Below are positions 25,148 to 36,083 of a stretch of 64,000 bases of DNA, in pieces. The position numbers and the translations under genes were made by a program. The first letter of the stretch is position 1. Every line of letters begins with the position of its first letter. Source of the stretch: Alternaria dauci (lineage: Eukaryota; Ascomycota; Dothideomycetes; Pleosporales; Pleosporaceae). The DNA lies in contig NC_091275.1 in assembly GCF_042100115.1 (NCBI RefSeq), positions 496,001-560,000 on the forward strand, read 5' to 3'. The notes under the pieces were generated by a model. That model was not told where the DNA came from. It worked only from the letters and a program-made list of their open reading frames with translations, and ran no database searches.

Positions 25148-26929
25148 TCAAATCCTCTTTACCTGCACTAACAGTTTGTAGTCCGTGTAGATGAGGCTGC
25201 TTCCGGCATCCCGCTCCCAGATGAACCCATCTCGATCCAGCAGCGCAAAGTCGTACCTCCACAGCAGTTTGGCCATAATCAGCCTTATACTTTGCTGCGC
25301 CATGTGTCGTCCGATACATGCCCTACTACCAATCAAGAAGGGGCGACTGGCAGACCTATTGTCTCTATCGAATCCGTTCTCCTCCGCACCCTCCAGCCAT
25401 CTCTCCGGTCGAAAGTTAGCAGGGTCAACAAAGTACTGGGGCGACCTCTGAATCGTGTACAAGTCAGCCGAGACAATGGTACCTGCCGGTATATATGTTC
25501 CTGCTATAGTGCAGGAGGGTGCGGTGCGTTGCGCTGTTTTCCCGTTCGCTGGTGGTAGCAAGCGCAAAGTCTCGCGAATGCAAGCGTTCAAAAAGGGTAA
25601 TCGTGCCAGTCGTTCGCCTGTGATATCGGCTTCGCTGGTGAACGCAGAGCGTATCTCCGCACATAAACTGTCATAAGTGTCTGCATATCGCAGGACATGG
25701 TAGAACGTGGACGCTAACGTCGTAGCTGTGGTCTGATACCCAGCGAGTCTTGCAGCTGTCAGTAATGATACAACCAGGTAGAAGAGGGATTGCACTCACG
25801 TTAGGCCCATTGCGTTGCTGAAGAAAGCATCCGCGTCTAGCGTCAAGCCTTGTTTTTCGCTGCTCATGATGGCTGTGATGAAATCTTCTCTGCCATCCTG
25901 CCTGTCGATGCAATCGCGTAGTTTCTTTGATGGCACAAGCTTCGAAAGCTGGGAGGGTATCGGCATTGCTGAGATAATGCGTCTGGCTGTCTCAAGCGCA
26001 GGAGCTACACCAGGCATGACAAGCATGAAGCTCAAGGCTTCCACCATAGGCATCGATCCTTTACCCAAGTTCTTCAGGGATTCATATGTTGCTTTGCACA
26101 ACTTCAGCTCACTATCAACTTTCCGTGATATCGGTCTGCAACTTACGTCGTTTTCCAGCCATCAGTGGCTCCCCAAAGGCAAGGTCACCAATGATTTCCC
26201 AGAACATTGTCTCTAGTTTGTCGGCAAGATCGATCTCGAAACCCTTCATGGCTATCTCATCAAATTCGGGAATCGCTCGCTCAATGTGCAGATTCTGGAT
26301 GGGCTCCTGGCTCGCGAGTGCTTGAGGTGTGAAAGCTTGTTGAATTACTTTGTGCAGTCTCTTATGAAGTGCTGGATCCGGGATAGTGATAAGAGTAGGA
26401 GCATTCAAGACCAGATCCGAGAAAAGAGTCAAGAAGGTTCCAGCCTTGGAGAAGCGACCGTCTTCCTGCTTCGCGTATATTGTAGTTTCTGCCTCCAATG
26501 TCGCAAAGGAGACTTCATTGGGTGCAACTCGTACGACAGGCCCTATCGGTGATCAGCGGAACAGCTCCAAGATTACAAGCCTTGGTGATTCTCACCATAT
26601 TTTTGATGGAGAGCTTGAAGTTCTGAATTGAACTTCATGCGGTAGAGAGCTCTCATACCCCATATCTTTTACTCGTCAGGACAATAGTATCACGTCTGGA
26701 CTGGAAGAACGCACTGGAGAGAACTTTGCCAAGAATGGGCCTGGGACATGAGCAAGTGGATGGAGATAGCATCCATAGATTACAATTGATGCCAACAAGA
26801 AGAGGGGCTGTAGAGGTAGGGTTGTCAGCACGCAGTGATCAGCGAAAACATGAGGGTGTTAGAACATACAATTGCTACTATTGCAACAACCTGCGGGACG
26901 TTGTCCAATTGCTGCACAAAAGACGTCAT
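25148..26929 (-). CDS. Cytochrome P450 monooxygenase of the terpenoid cluster
   Basis: Six exons (26929-26870, 26807-26715, 26665-26596, 26542-26147, 26091-25800, 25748-25148) encode 503 aa. The first two exons carry an N-terminal membrane anchor (VVAIVAIPLFLLASIVIYG) and the hinge HVPGPFLAKFSP. The I-helix motif is AGYQTT (306-311), with Gln where the acidic residue usually stands. The K-helix ExxR is ETLR (363-366), then FRPERW, and the heme motif FLIGSRACIG has the ligand Cys448. It should be an endoplasmic-reticulum monooxygenase using NADPH-P450 reductase. It lies 1.3 kb from the divergently transcribed terpene synthase, so an early oxidation of the terpene skeleton is likely. The fourth intron acceptor was chosen (CAAAG before PTYESLKN) because nearer AGs break the frame. 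Confidence 0.9.
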
Positions 26930-28226
26930 TGCTATAGTGGCTATCGCGGTGTGCAGTTTGAGTTTCAACTTCGATATTGAAGGGGAGGTAGTTCACTGTG
27001 TCATAGGAGACACGAAAAGCCGCAACGCATGCTACACGGTTGGTCAAGATTATTGCGTGCAAGCCAGATAGATTCCCGCCCGTGAGTGATTCAGTCACTT
27101 CCTTCCTGACCCTAGGCATAGGAACCACCTGTGAGTGGCGCAGACTAGGAGGATTTCCAGGATGAGATTACTCACCAATCTTGGCGTGCCGTTATCTGGT
27201 CAACGACACCAGAACGGTCTGCTCCTTCCACAAAACAGTAGCTTGGCATTAGCGTAGGATTCATTGGAAGCCGGATTTCTCGACACGCGTCGCAACATGC
27301 TCCCACATCCAGAAAGTCGCTCTGACATGCAGGATGCCTTGATATGCACCAGGGGTCACTAGCGGGTGGGGCATATGCATGTAATCTGGACCCTGAACGG
27401 CTCGCTCCGCAGGCTAGCCTCTTCCGTCTGTCCAGAGTGGCTGACCACCTAACAGCACAAATTCGTAAAGAAAATATCACATGTACGGCATTTCGCATCA
27501 GCTGACGCGGAAGCTGGTCGGTACATGAAATTAGAATATCTGTCTAGCGCTCAGGGAACTTGAGGTTGTAGGCACAACTGGTATCTCTCGATAGGAGAAT
27601 TCATCGGCTGGCAAACATCATGAACTTGTACATAGCGCACGGCTGACACCTATCCGCAGTAAGCCTAGAAGATCCTAGTCTTACAGCTGTTCAAATGGGC
27701 TTACGAAGCAGCGGAAGGCATCTCGGGTTAGTGGCCGCGAACGCACGCACTGCAGAAGAAAGCGCCCGTTGGGCGGCTGGTCCCGGCGGCAGAGGCGTTA
27801 TCAGCGATAAGTACCGCTCGGGACCTCAATCCCCGCGGCATTTGCGGTCGAGTTCTACCCTAATCCAGTCAGATACGTATGCGTCGCATCAGAGCAAGGA
27901 TGACACTGTCGAGCTAGAATGAGTGGGGCGAATAGCCGTTGGCTAGGTTGTCAATAGAGTTCCCACAGTTATCATGACAAAAGAGGGATTTTTCCCGGTT
28001 CACGTAGCTCTTTGCAGAACTGGTAGTCAGCGCTAGATCGTGGAAACGGTAGCCGATCAGATGGCAGTGAAGCGAGAATCACGTGCCCTGTCCGTCAGAA
28101 GACAACATGTACAAATGCTGTTATCAGTTTCTTTGTACAGGATGAAGTGCAGGAACCTACCTGGGAATCGAATTTGTATACTTTGTTGCGATACTCTTGC
28201 GGTACAGACGACCTGCATATCGTACA
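26930..28226. other. Divergent intergenic region of the terpenoid cluster
   Basis: 1.3 kb between the first P450 (minus) and the terpene synthase (plus). It probably holds both promoters. Short frames are present but none has a domain or splice support. No regulator gene was found in it. Confidence 0.5.
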
Positions 28227-30433
28227 ATGGAGCCGCTCTCATATCAGTCTGAATTAATTCCTTTTGATGAATCCCGACGGACCGGATGCTTCACAACACT
28301 TCCCATCCGGATTCATTCTCGAAATGATCTAGCCGATGCAGCAAGCCGTCAGTTCGTGAAAGATTGGGCCAGAGAAATGGGAGACGGCCGTGAACTACAC
28401 ACCCATTTCTCGTTCTCGCCCGTGGGGAATTGGTCATCTTTGATCTATCCCGAAGCTATTCCGGAGAGATTGGGTGTCTTGGCATATCTCTCCGACTTGG
28501 GACTGATTCACGATGGTACGTCTGTCCGCTCTCTGCCTGGCTGACAATCTTAACCATGATTTAGACGGTGGCGAAGGCCTGAGCATTGAGGATGCGCAAG
28601 TCAAGAACGATGATCTCTATGCTGCTTTAAATCCCGACGACACCAGCAGCATTGCTCCAGGTTCAAAGGCGACGAAGACCAAGAAGCTTGTTTCGAAGTG
28701 CATTCTCGAATGCATCAGTCTTGACCGTGAACTGGGTCTCAAGATGCTTGCTGCGTTCCGCGACGTCTGGCTGGCGATTAGCGAAAGGAACAGCGACAAA
28801 GAAGCTCAAAGTATGGAAGAATACTTGAAATATCGCAGTGAAAATGGCGGAATGCTGTAAGTGACCCAATCATCTGTCTCACATACCCTTGCTTATTCTT
28901 ACCAGTGTGTTCTGGCCAATGCTCCAATTCAGTCTTGGAATGTCCATCTCAGAAGAGGAGGAGGCACTTGTGCAGCCCATTATCGATGCAGCCACCGAGG
29001 GACTTCTTCTAGCCAATGACTTTTTCAGTTGGGAACGAGAGTATAGAGAACTCCAGTCCGGCAAGTCAAAGAGGATAGTAAGTGCTGTCGACCTGTTCGT
29101 CAGAACGAAAGGACTATCCATCGACGACGCGAAAGATGAGGTCAAACGCCAGATCATCAAAGCTGAGCGCGACTTTTGTGAGCGCCGAGATCAGCTCTAC
29201 AAGGCTTGTCCTGGTATATCCTTGAAATTGAAACGTTGGATTGACTGCGCTGGCTTAGCCGTCTCAGGGAATCATTACTGGTGCTCGGCTTGTCCAAGAC
29301 AGAACGCCTGGAAGGATGTTGATTCAACCAATTGCAACAGCATCAAGAGAAAGCTTTCGCATATCACCGTGGTCAGCAAGCAGGAAGCCCCAGTGAAGAA
29401 GAGGAAAGACTCACCCGTCTTTGACTCGGAGCCCAGCGACAATGAGTCTGGCCTCTCCGAGGTGTCCAATTATCCTTTTTATAAGCCGTCAGCACTGGCC
29501 CTCGAGGCACCAGCAAAGTACATCTCGAGCATGCCTTCAAAAGGCGTCCGCAGCACACTTATCGAAGCTCTCAACACATGGCTTCACGTGCCATATGAGC
29601 GGATCAAGGCGATTATGTCAGTGATAAACTCACTGCATAACGCATCTCTCATTCTTGACGACCTCGAGGATAATTCACCGCTTCGACGAGGACTTCCATC
29701 CGCACACATCCTGTTTGGGCAGGCTCAGTCAATTAATAGCGCGAACTACATGTTCGTTCGCGCTGTGCAAGACGTCGCCCAGAACCTAAGCCCAGCCGCG
29801 CTTCCTGCGGTCCTTGAAGAACTCGAGGGCCTATATCTAGGCCAGAGTTGGGACCTGTACTGGAAACACAACCTTGCGTGCCCAACTGAGGCCGAATACG
29901 TCAACATGGTCGATCACAAAACCGGTGGCATGTTTCGCATGCTGATGCGACTCATGCAAGCGGAAAGCGAAGTGACACCACATCTGAACTTCGACAGATT
30001 GACACTGCTGTTCGGTCGCTTTTTCCAGATCCGTGACGACTACATGAACTTCCAGGATTACACGGCACAAAAAGGTCTCTGCGAAGATCTAGACGAAGGA
30101 AAATTCTCGTATCCAGTGGTATACTGCTTGGAAAATTATCCGGAATACCGTGGGCACTTCCTAGGCGTATTCCGGCAACGCCCTACGGTTGCCACCGTTG
30201 ACGCACACCCCTTGTCAAGAGAGAGTAAGCAGCATCTGACGGCATGCCTGAAGAAAAGCGGAGCATTTGAGAAGACGATAGCTTGCCTGACGGACATGGA
30301 ACGCGATCTGGAAACGGAAATGGACCGGCTCGAGCAGCAGACGGGCGAGGCGAACCCAATGCTCCGCTTGTGTCTCGCAAAGCTCAGCGTCAAAGGCATT
30401 GCGAGGATTGGTGAAGTGGGCGCTAGTAAATGA
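28227..30433 (+). CDS. Bifunctional terpene synthase (class I cyclase plus prenyltransferase)
   Basis: Three exons (28227-28515, 28565-28856, 28906-30433) give 702 aa, normal for this chimeric fungal family. The N-terminal cyclase domain has the Asp-rich motif DDGGE (96-100; split by the first intron) and the NSE motif NDFFSWERE (231-239), which bind the magnesium and diphosphate. A polar linker with KKRKDS follows. The C-terminal isoprenyl diphosphate synthase domain has DDLED (445-449) and DDYMN (571-575). Both active sites look complete. Such enzymes condense IPP with allylic diphosphates to GGPP (C20) or GFPP (C25) and cyclise it in the other domain, as in fusicoccadiene, ophiobolin F or related synthases. 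Which chain length and ring system are made cannot be read from these motifs. It is the core gene of the cluster; cytosolic. Confidence 0.94.
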
Positions 30434-30907
30434 TCGCCCGGGGGCCTTGCTTTCCCGCTAGCCACAGCCGTCTTATGCCGCTGTGGGCCGCTTAGCCGCA
30501 AGGACATTACCGTAGCCGCTAGCACAAATTGGAGACTGATCCTACATCTTTTATCGCGTCTTGATGCATTCGCACCTCAACCTAACGGGCTTATGCCATC
30601 GTGCAAAGTGTTACGTGTCCCGCTCATGTATCCTTGCTCCCACACGGAGGATTGCCGTGCGTGCGTTTTGTGGCGTTAGGAGTGGGGCCTAGATATGTCA
30701 TATGCGGAACTGAGTAATCGCGCAGCGATGGTCATGCTTTCGTATCAACAGTCGAACGGTATGGCTGAGGCATGTCGCATCTAGCCTTACAGCTCGGGTT
30801 TTACCAGCCGATGGGTGGCCTGACATGTTCCGACGTCGACAGTGTCCTACACCTAGCAATAATCCATACTTGTTGACCCAGGAAGTCCTTTTTTCATCAT
30901 ACGATTT
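30434..30907. other. Intergenic region, promoter of the FAD oxidase
   Basis: 474 nt. About 30 nt after the synthase stop there is a 7-bp inverted repeat, CCACAGC (30462-30468) with GCTGTGG (30480-30486), which could fold in the 3' UTR. The rest is presumably the FAD oxidase promoter. Confidence 0.45.
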
Positions 30908-32626
30908 ATGAATATGCGGCAGTCAGCAACTCTCCCTTGGCTGTATGCCATCTTCGCCTCCATTGGCAACGGCAAAGTCATAACAGCAGACCACGAATCT
31001 TGCTGTGATGCCGTACGTCCAAGAAAAATGTGAACCAATAAGAGGCCATGATCTAACGTATGCAGTGCGTTCTGCTTTCCGAATCACTCTCAGTTGAGAT
31101 AACCGGCACCAATGTGTCTGATATCGGACACGATCCCATTGTTGCGAATCAGACTTCCGTACAGTCCCTCTTTTGGGCACAGCAACAGCAGTCTGCTCGG
31201 CCAGCGTGTCTCGTTCATATCCGCTCTACCGAAGATGTCGCAGCCGTCGTATCAGTCTCGCGTGCAACTAGCTGCCCTTTTGCCGTTCGCGGTGGAGGTC
31301 ACTCGGATATTCCGGGCGCGAGCAACATTGAGGGCGGCATCACGGTCAACATGGCGGGCCTAAGCAATGTAACATTGGATGAGACCGAAGGCTTAGTCCG
31401 GGTCGGTGCAGGCGCAAAGTGGGGAGATGTGTACAAAGAACTAGACAAAGTCAACAAGACCGTCGTGGGCGGTCGGCTTACTGGGGTTGGTGTTGGCGGA
31501 CTGCTGCTGGGTGGTGGGCTGAGCCACTTCTCCGGCATGCACGGCTGGGCATGTGACAATGTTCGCAATTTCGAGGTAAAGAATTCGAAGCTGATTGGCA
31601 CGCGCAAACTAATGACTGTTCAGTTGGTTCTTGCAAATGGCAGCCTAGCAATTGCTTCCGAATCGTCTAACCCGGACCTATACCGCGCTCTGCGCGGTGG
31701 TGGAAATAGCTTTGGCGTCGTCACTCGTTTCGATCTTGATGTATTCCAGCAAGGTCCAATGTGGGGAGGATTGCACGTGTGGCCATTGCTGCCATCAGTA
31801 ACTTCGGCTGTCACCCGCGGCTTTGTTCAATTTGCACACGACGCTCCGACCGATCCACATGTATCCCTATTCGCTGGCCTGGGTTACAAGCAAGGCAGCT
31901 TTGCTTGGGCAGTGGGGCAGTACGACGCATTAGGAAGGGTTGAGCCTCCTATCTTCACTCAGTTCAAAGACAACATAGACGTATATGGTTCAGCAAAGAT
32001 TGTGAGCACGGCGAGAGTGACTTCATTGTCAGACCTCGCGGACGAGCTCAACCAATCGGAACCTGCCGGTATCCGGAGTCGGTTTACAACAGCGACCTTT
32101 ACTGCCGATGTAGAACTGTTAGCGCATATGGTCGACGTATTTGTAGAGCAAGTACAGAAGGCACTGGACAGCGGGTTGCAAGAGGACCAGCGGTTTGCAC
32201 CGATGCTGGGGATACAACCGCTAACACAGAACCTGTTGAAGGCCCAAGCGACACGTGGAGGCAACGTGATGGGTCTCCATGATGACCAGGCTCCGTTGAT
32301 TGGTGAGTGTCCCCATGGAATCTTCTAGAAATGACGCTAACCTCCCGTGCTTGATAGTTTGTTCCTTTGGATGGGAATGGTCTCACGAATCTGATGATAC
32401 AACGGTCATCGCTGGTATCGAGTCTGTACTTGAGCAGTCCGTCTCCGCTGCTAAGAAGAGAGACTTGTATCACCCTTTCAAGTACATGAACTACGCCGCC
32501 AAAGATCAGGATCCTATCAGAAGCTATGGGGATGACAACATTGAGTTCTTGAGGAGAGTTCGAGATGTCTATGATGCGGACGGAGTTTTCACCACACTGG
32601 TACCCGGAGGGCACAAGATGAATTAA
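30908..32626 (+). CDS. Secreted FAD-linked oxidoreductase, berberine-bridge type
   Basis: Four exons (30908-31012, 31066-31575, 31624-32302, 32358-32626) encode 520 aa. Residues 1-27 form a signal peptide (WLYAIFASIGNGKVITA). The PCMH FAD-binding domain has His114 (VRGGGHSDIPG) and Cys198 (GMHGWACDNV), the two residues that attach FAD in bicovalent members of the family, and RALRGGGNSFGVVTRF. The C-terminal BBE element is present (KYMNYAAKDQDPI). These enzymes oxidise alcohols, carbohydrates or C-N and C-C bonds in secondary metabolism with oxygen as acceptor. The third exon starts after a 48-nt intron that is in frame and free of stops; I treat it as an intron because it has GTAAAG and TTCAG borders and removing it restores the family spacing. 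It probably acts late in the pathway, in the secretory route or outside. Confidence 0.9.
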
Positions 32627-32732
32627 GAATCGTTCGATACATAATGCCAATCATCTCGTCAAAGCAGGCAGAATGAGAAGATCTTCACCAATTCCCTCTC
32701 TTAACATAATATTCCATGCTCTTTGGAAGAAT

Positions 32733-34055
32733 TCAGTTCTTTTCACGGCCCCATAGATCCAATATGGCATGTGTCGGGGAAAATGGAAGAGCTGGAAACG
32801 AGGTCACAAGACCATGCCTGACGCAATCGTCCACGAAACCCGCACTTAGCGAAGTCAAAACGAAAAAGGTCCATATATACCCGACGACACGCCATCGTGG
32901 ATTCCGCCAGCCAAACTGTTCTTGAGCAACGGAGATAGCCAGGTCTTCTAACAGCATAACAGTCGGCATAATCGCAAAGAAAATGAGTGTCTTGGAGAAA
33001 CTCTCGGATGGGATGGTGATCTTTGCGGCTGCCCAGTGGTAGAGCCCAGAGATAGCAAAAGCGACGTGGTACTGGACCTGACGACTAGCCCATGATCCTT
33101 TTGGAGCACGTGCTACGTGTCTCGCGATATAGCGGCTCGGGGTTTGTAATGCTCTGCGGAAGTTTTGGTGCCATGTACGGTTCCAAAAGTTGTTCAGAGT
33201 GTAGTACATGGCCCATGCCCCTTTGAGCGGATGTACCTCTTCGACAACATTCCAGAAAAGGCCGGATATGACGCCAAACAGACAGATGAAATGATACACG
33301 ATATCCATGGGCGGAATAGTTGATGCCCACCAGCATCCGGTTGCCAAAGTTCGCATCACCAAGTTCAAGTCGAGTATACTCGTTCGTCCACCGTCTGTCA
33401 GCCACAAAAGAAACGCACCTGCCATGTCATGAACGATATATTGCTGTAGAATTCTCCGGAGTGATAGGGCCAAGAAAGACAACTGGGATAACCCTGCCGG
33501 AGGGGCCGGTGGAAGATGCGCAGTACCCTAGGTCCAGCCAATCCCTCGGGTCGAATAGGCATTACTAAAACACCATTCAACCTGACGTAGTGGAGGAAGC
33601 GAGTGAAACTGTGAGAGGATCTTCTCTCCCTTGCTATTCTTAACGATCAGTATATGCTCTACATACGGATCTTCCAGAACAAGCAGGTTGAAGTTCGTCA
33701 AGCCAACGTAGAGGACTGGACAATGGTATCGTTAGTGACTAGAACGAAGAGGAATTGATCATGCATTCTGACCTGTACCGAATGGGTAGTCTTTCGCTGC
33801 ATCGGTCCCAGAAGGAACAGATAGGGTAATTGCAACGCAAATAACCAGGAAAGGAAGCAAGAGGATCCATCGGAACTGCCGACGTATGCGAGAGCCCAAC
33901 AACAGGAGAAAGGGAGTTGAAAGCCAGATAAGACCCACAAAATCTGCGCGTTCCAGAGGCATTAGGCCTAGATGTATATCCGGGCGTAATATCTTTCGAG
34001 AGGCAGGGCTGAGTCGATGCTTGATGCAAGAAAACACTTGTGGGGACCATAGCAT
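32733..34055 (-). pseudogene. Wax-synthase/MBOAT-like acyltransferase with in-frame TAG
   Basis: Two exons (34055-33773, 33715-32733; 57-nt intron GTCAGA...CACTAAC...CCAG) make a frame of 422 codons interrupted by one TAG at 33530-33528, codon 157. Apart from that stop the frame is open and conserved-looking on both sides: hydrophobic segments ([30 protein letters not shown]), the family signature [15 protein letters not shown] with its His, and C-terminal membrane helices ([32 protein letters not shown]). Related enzymes in terpenoid clusters acetylate hydroxyls in the ER membrane. The stop falls just after RGIGW, where relatives tend to have an aromatic residue. No intron I can place removes it without losing conserved residues. 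It may be inactivated, or carry a sequencing error. The start ATG could also lie further downstream. Confidence 0.68.
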
Positions 34056-34223
34056 ACCCACTTATGTACTGGGTATGAAGTCTATGGACCTTCTCATCAG
34101 CGTTAGATAAGATGGAATAGGCCGTCTTACCCCATTCGTCTCAGTAGACCGTAGCACGCAATCGTTTTCTGCATGAGCGGGTCAGCGGTTCCCTAACCCC
34201 TGCAACCACGTAAGCAGTCTTAC

Positions 34224-34244
34224 ATGCAGCATGCATTGCTGCAT
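34224..34244. promoter_or_regulatory. Inverted repeat in shared acyltransferase/P450 promoter
   Basis: Perfect 8-bp arms, ATGCAGCA and TGCTGCAT, separated by 5 nt, in the 340-nt divergent promoter between the acyltransferase and the second P450. It is a candidate regulator-binding site; the function is inferred only. Confidence 0.4.
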
Positions 34245-34252
34245 CAATGAAT

Positions 34253-34261
34253 CCGTCTCGG
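34253..34261. promoter_or_regulatory. CCG-N3-CGG element, possible Zn2Cys6 site
   Basis: CCGTCTCGG lies 8 nt after the inverted repeat in the same divergent promoter. Fungal Zn2Cys6 activators of secondary metabolism often bind paired CCG/CGG half sites. No such regulator gene is present in the window, so this is weak support. Confidence 0.3.
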
Positions 34262-34395
34262 ACGCAGGCACTATGGCAGATACTGTATCGATCCCCGACT
34301 GAGCTGGAATCTTATCGCAGCACTATATTTTGATTGCAGCCTTCTTTTATCATGATCTTGCCCATCCCTGCCCAACATCCCAAAGCCTTTCAAAA

Positions 34396-36083
34396 ATGAC
34401 GGTTTTGAGTTCCACGCTTGCGAGTATAGATATACCCGTTACCGTGGTATCTCTATTCGTGGTTTCTGTCCTCTACTTCGGCTACGTTACTGTGTATCGT
34501 CTTTTCCTGAGCCCAATCTCACACTTCCCCGGGCCAAGACTTGCGGCATGGACCTATTGGTACGAGTTCTGGTACGATGTCGTTGCTGAACCCGAGTATA
34601 CGTTCAAGATAGGCCGGCTCCACAAGGAATATGGTAGGCGTTTGCTCTGGTGCGAGTTTTGATGAACTGAACTGACTGGCGTCAAGGCCCGATCGTCCGC
34701 ATCAATCCGGACGAGATACACATCGCAGATCCCGACTTCTACGACACAATTTATGCTGGTAGTGGGCGCAAGCGTGACAAGTGGGATTGGATTACCCGGT
34801 CTTTTGGCGTTGATGAGAGCCTGATTGGCACACTCAAACACGATGAGCACCGCATACGCAGAGCTTCTCTTTCCCCTTATTTCTCCAAGCAGAGTGTACG
34901 AGCGCTGCAGCCACTGGTTGACCGAAATATGAGTATTCTGCTGGAGCGACTACGTCAGTTTGCCGATTCTGGTTTACCTCTAAAACTGGATGATGCTTAC
35001 GCAGCACTAACCAATGGTGAGATATCTTCTTGGCCTTTGAAGATCGTTTACTGATTGCCATCTTCTCATACAGATATTGTCGAAGACTATGCCTTTGGGA
35101 GAAGCGAACACCGTCTAGAGGCCCCAGACTTTGACCCATCATTCCGGGACGCAATGCTGCAGGGCGGGAAAGCTGGGCATGTACTGAAGCACTTCACATG
35201 GCTGATGGATCTGCTGAGGAAGCTCCCTGACTCACTGCTGCTCAAGCTGAGCCCGGCAATGGGCGCGTATTCTCAGCTTCAGACCAGCGTAAAGCGTCAG
35301 GTGGCCGAGATCCAGCACGCACACCAAACGCACACCTACGACAAGACACGCCGCACCATCTTCCACGAGATCCTCAACAGCAAGCTGTCAGACTACGACA
35401 AGTCGACGGATCGTCTCTGGCAAGAGGGCGAGGTCGTCGTCGCTGCGGGAACCATCACTACTGCCTGGGCCCTGGGCGTGTCAACGTACTTTGTGCTCGC
35501 CACTCCGGACATTCTGCGCAAGCTCAAGGCTGAGCTAGAGGCGGCCATTCCCGATCCTTCGCAGCCACTCAACCTCGTTGCACTTGAGTCTCTGCCCTTC
35601 CTCACTGGTGTGGTCCAGGAAGGCGTGCGCCTAAGCCACGCCATCTCGCACCGCTTGCATCGCATCTGCCCTGATGAAACCCTTGTTTACCGCGACGCCG
35701 GCAACCAACGCGAATGGCATATTCCGCCTGGAACTCCTCTCAGTATGACCAGTAACCTGGTACACCACGACGAACGTGTCTTTCCAAACTCGCACGACTT
35801 CCAGCCCGAACGCTGGCTTGATAACCCGCGCCTCGACCACTATCTAGTATCATTCGGAAAGGGCGGCAGAGCGTGTCTCGGTATCAATCTCGCTTATGCA
35901 GAGCTTTATCTCACTTTGGCTGCGCTGTTTAGGGTGTATGGTACTGAGGAGATCCAGGGGAAGGATGATGTTGGCAAACTACAGTTGTTTGAGACCAGTG
36001 CCGCTGACCTTGTCATTACAAGCGATACTGTTGTTCCTGTAATGCCTGAAGACTCGAAGGGATTGAGAGTAAAAGTATACTAG
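34396..36083 (+). CDS. Cytochrome P450 monooxygenase, trichodiene-oxygenase type
   Basis: Three exons (34396-34633, 34687-35016, 35074-36083) encode 525 aa. It has an N-terminal anchor ([20 protein letters not shown]) and hinge [18 protein letters not shown], a pattern typical of the trichodiene oxygenase-like clan. The I-helix is AAGTITT (314-319 region), ExxR is EGVR (372-375), then PERW (434-437), and the heme motif is [10 protein letters not shown] with ligand Cys457. It should be ER-bound and NADPH-P450-reductase dependent. It is divergent from the acyltransferase over 340 nt, so the two are probably co-regulated. A hydroxyl introduced here could be the acyltransferase target; that is inference. 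Confidence 0.92.

Noticed and set aside
28227..30433. Naming the synthase as ophiobolin F or fusicoccadiene synthase
   Set aside because: Only the general bifunctional family can be seen; the motifs do not fix product or chain length, and the neighbouring genes do not match a cluster I can recall with certainty.
33490..33560. An intron that would remove the TAG of the acyltransferase
   Set aside because: The only GT...AG pair spanning the stop is 38 nt long and would delete the conserved RGIGW residues.
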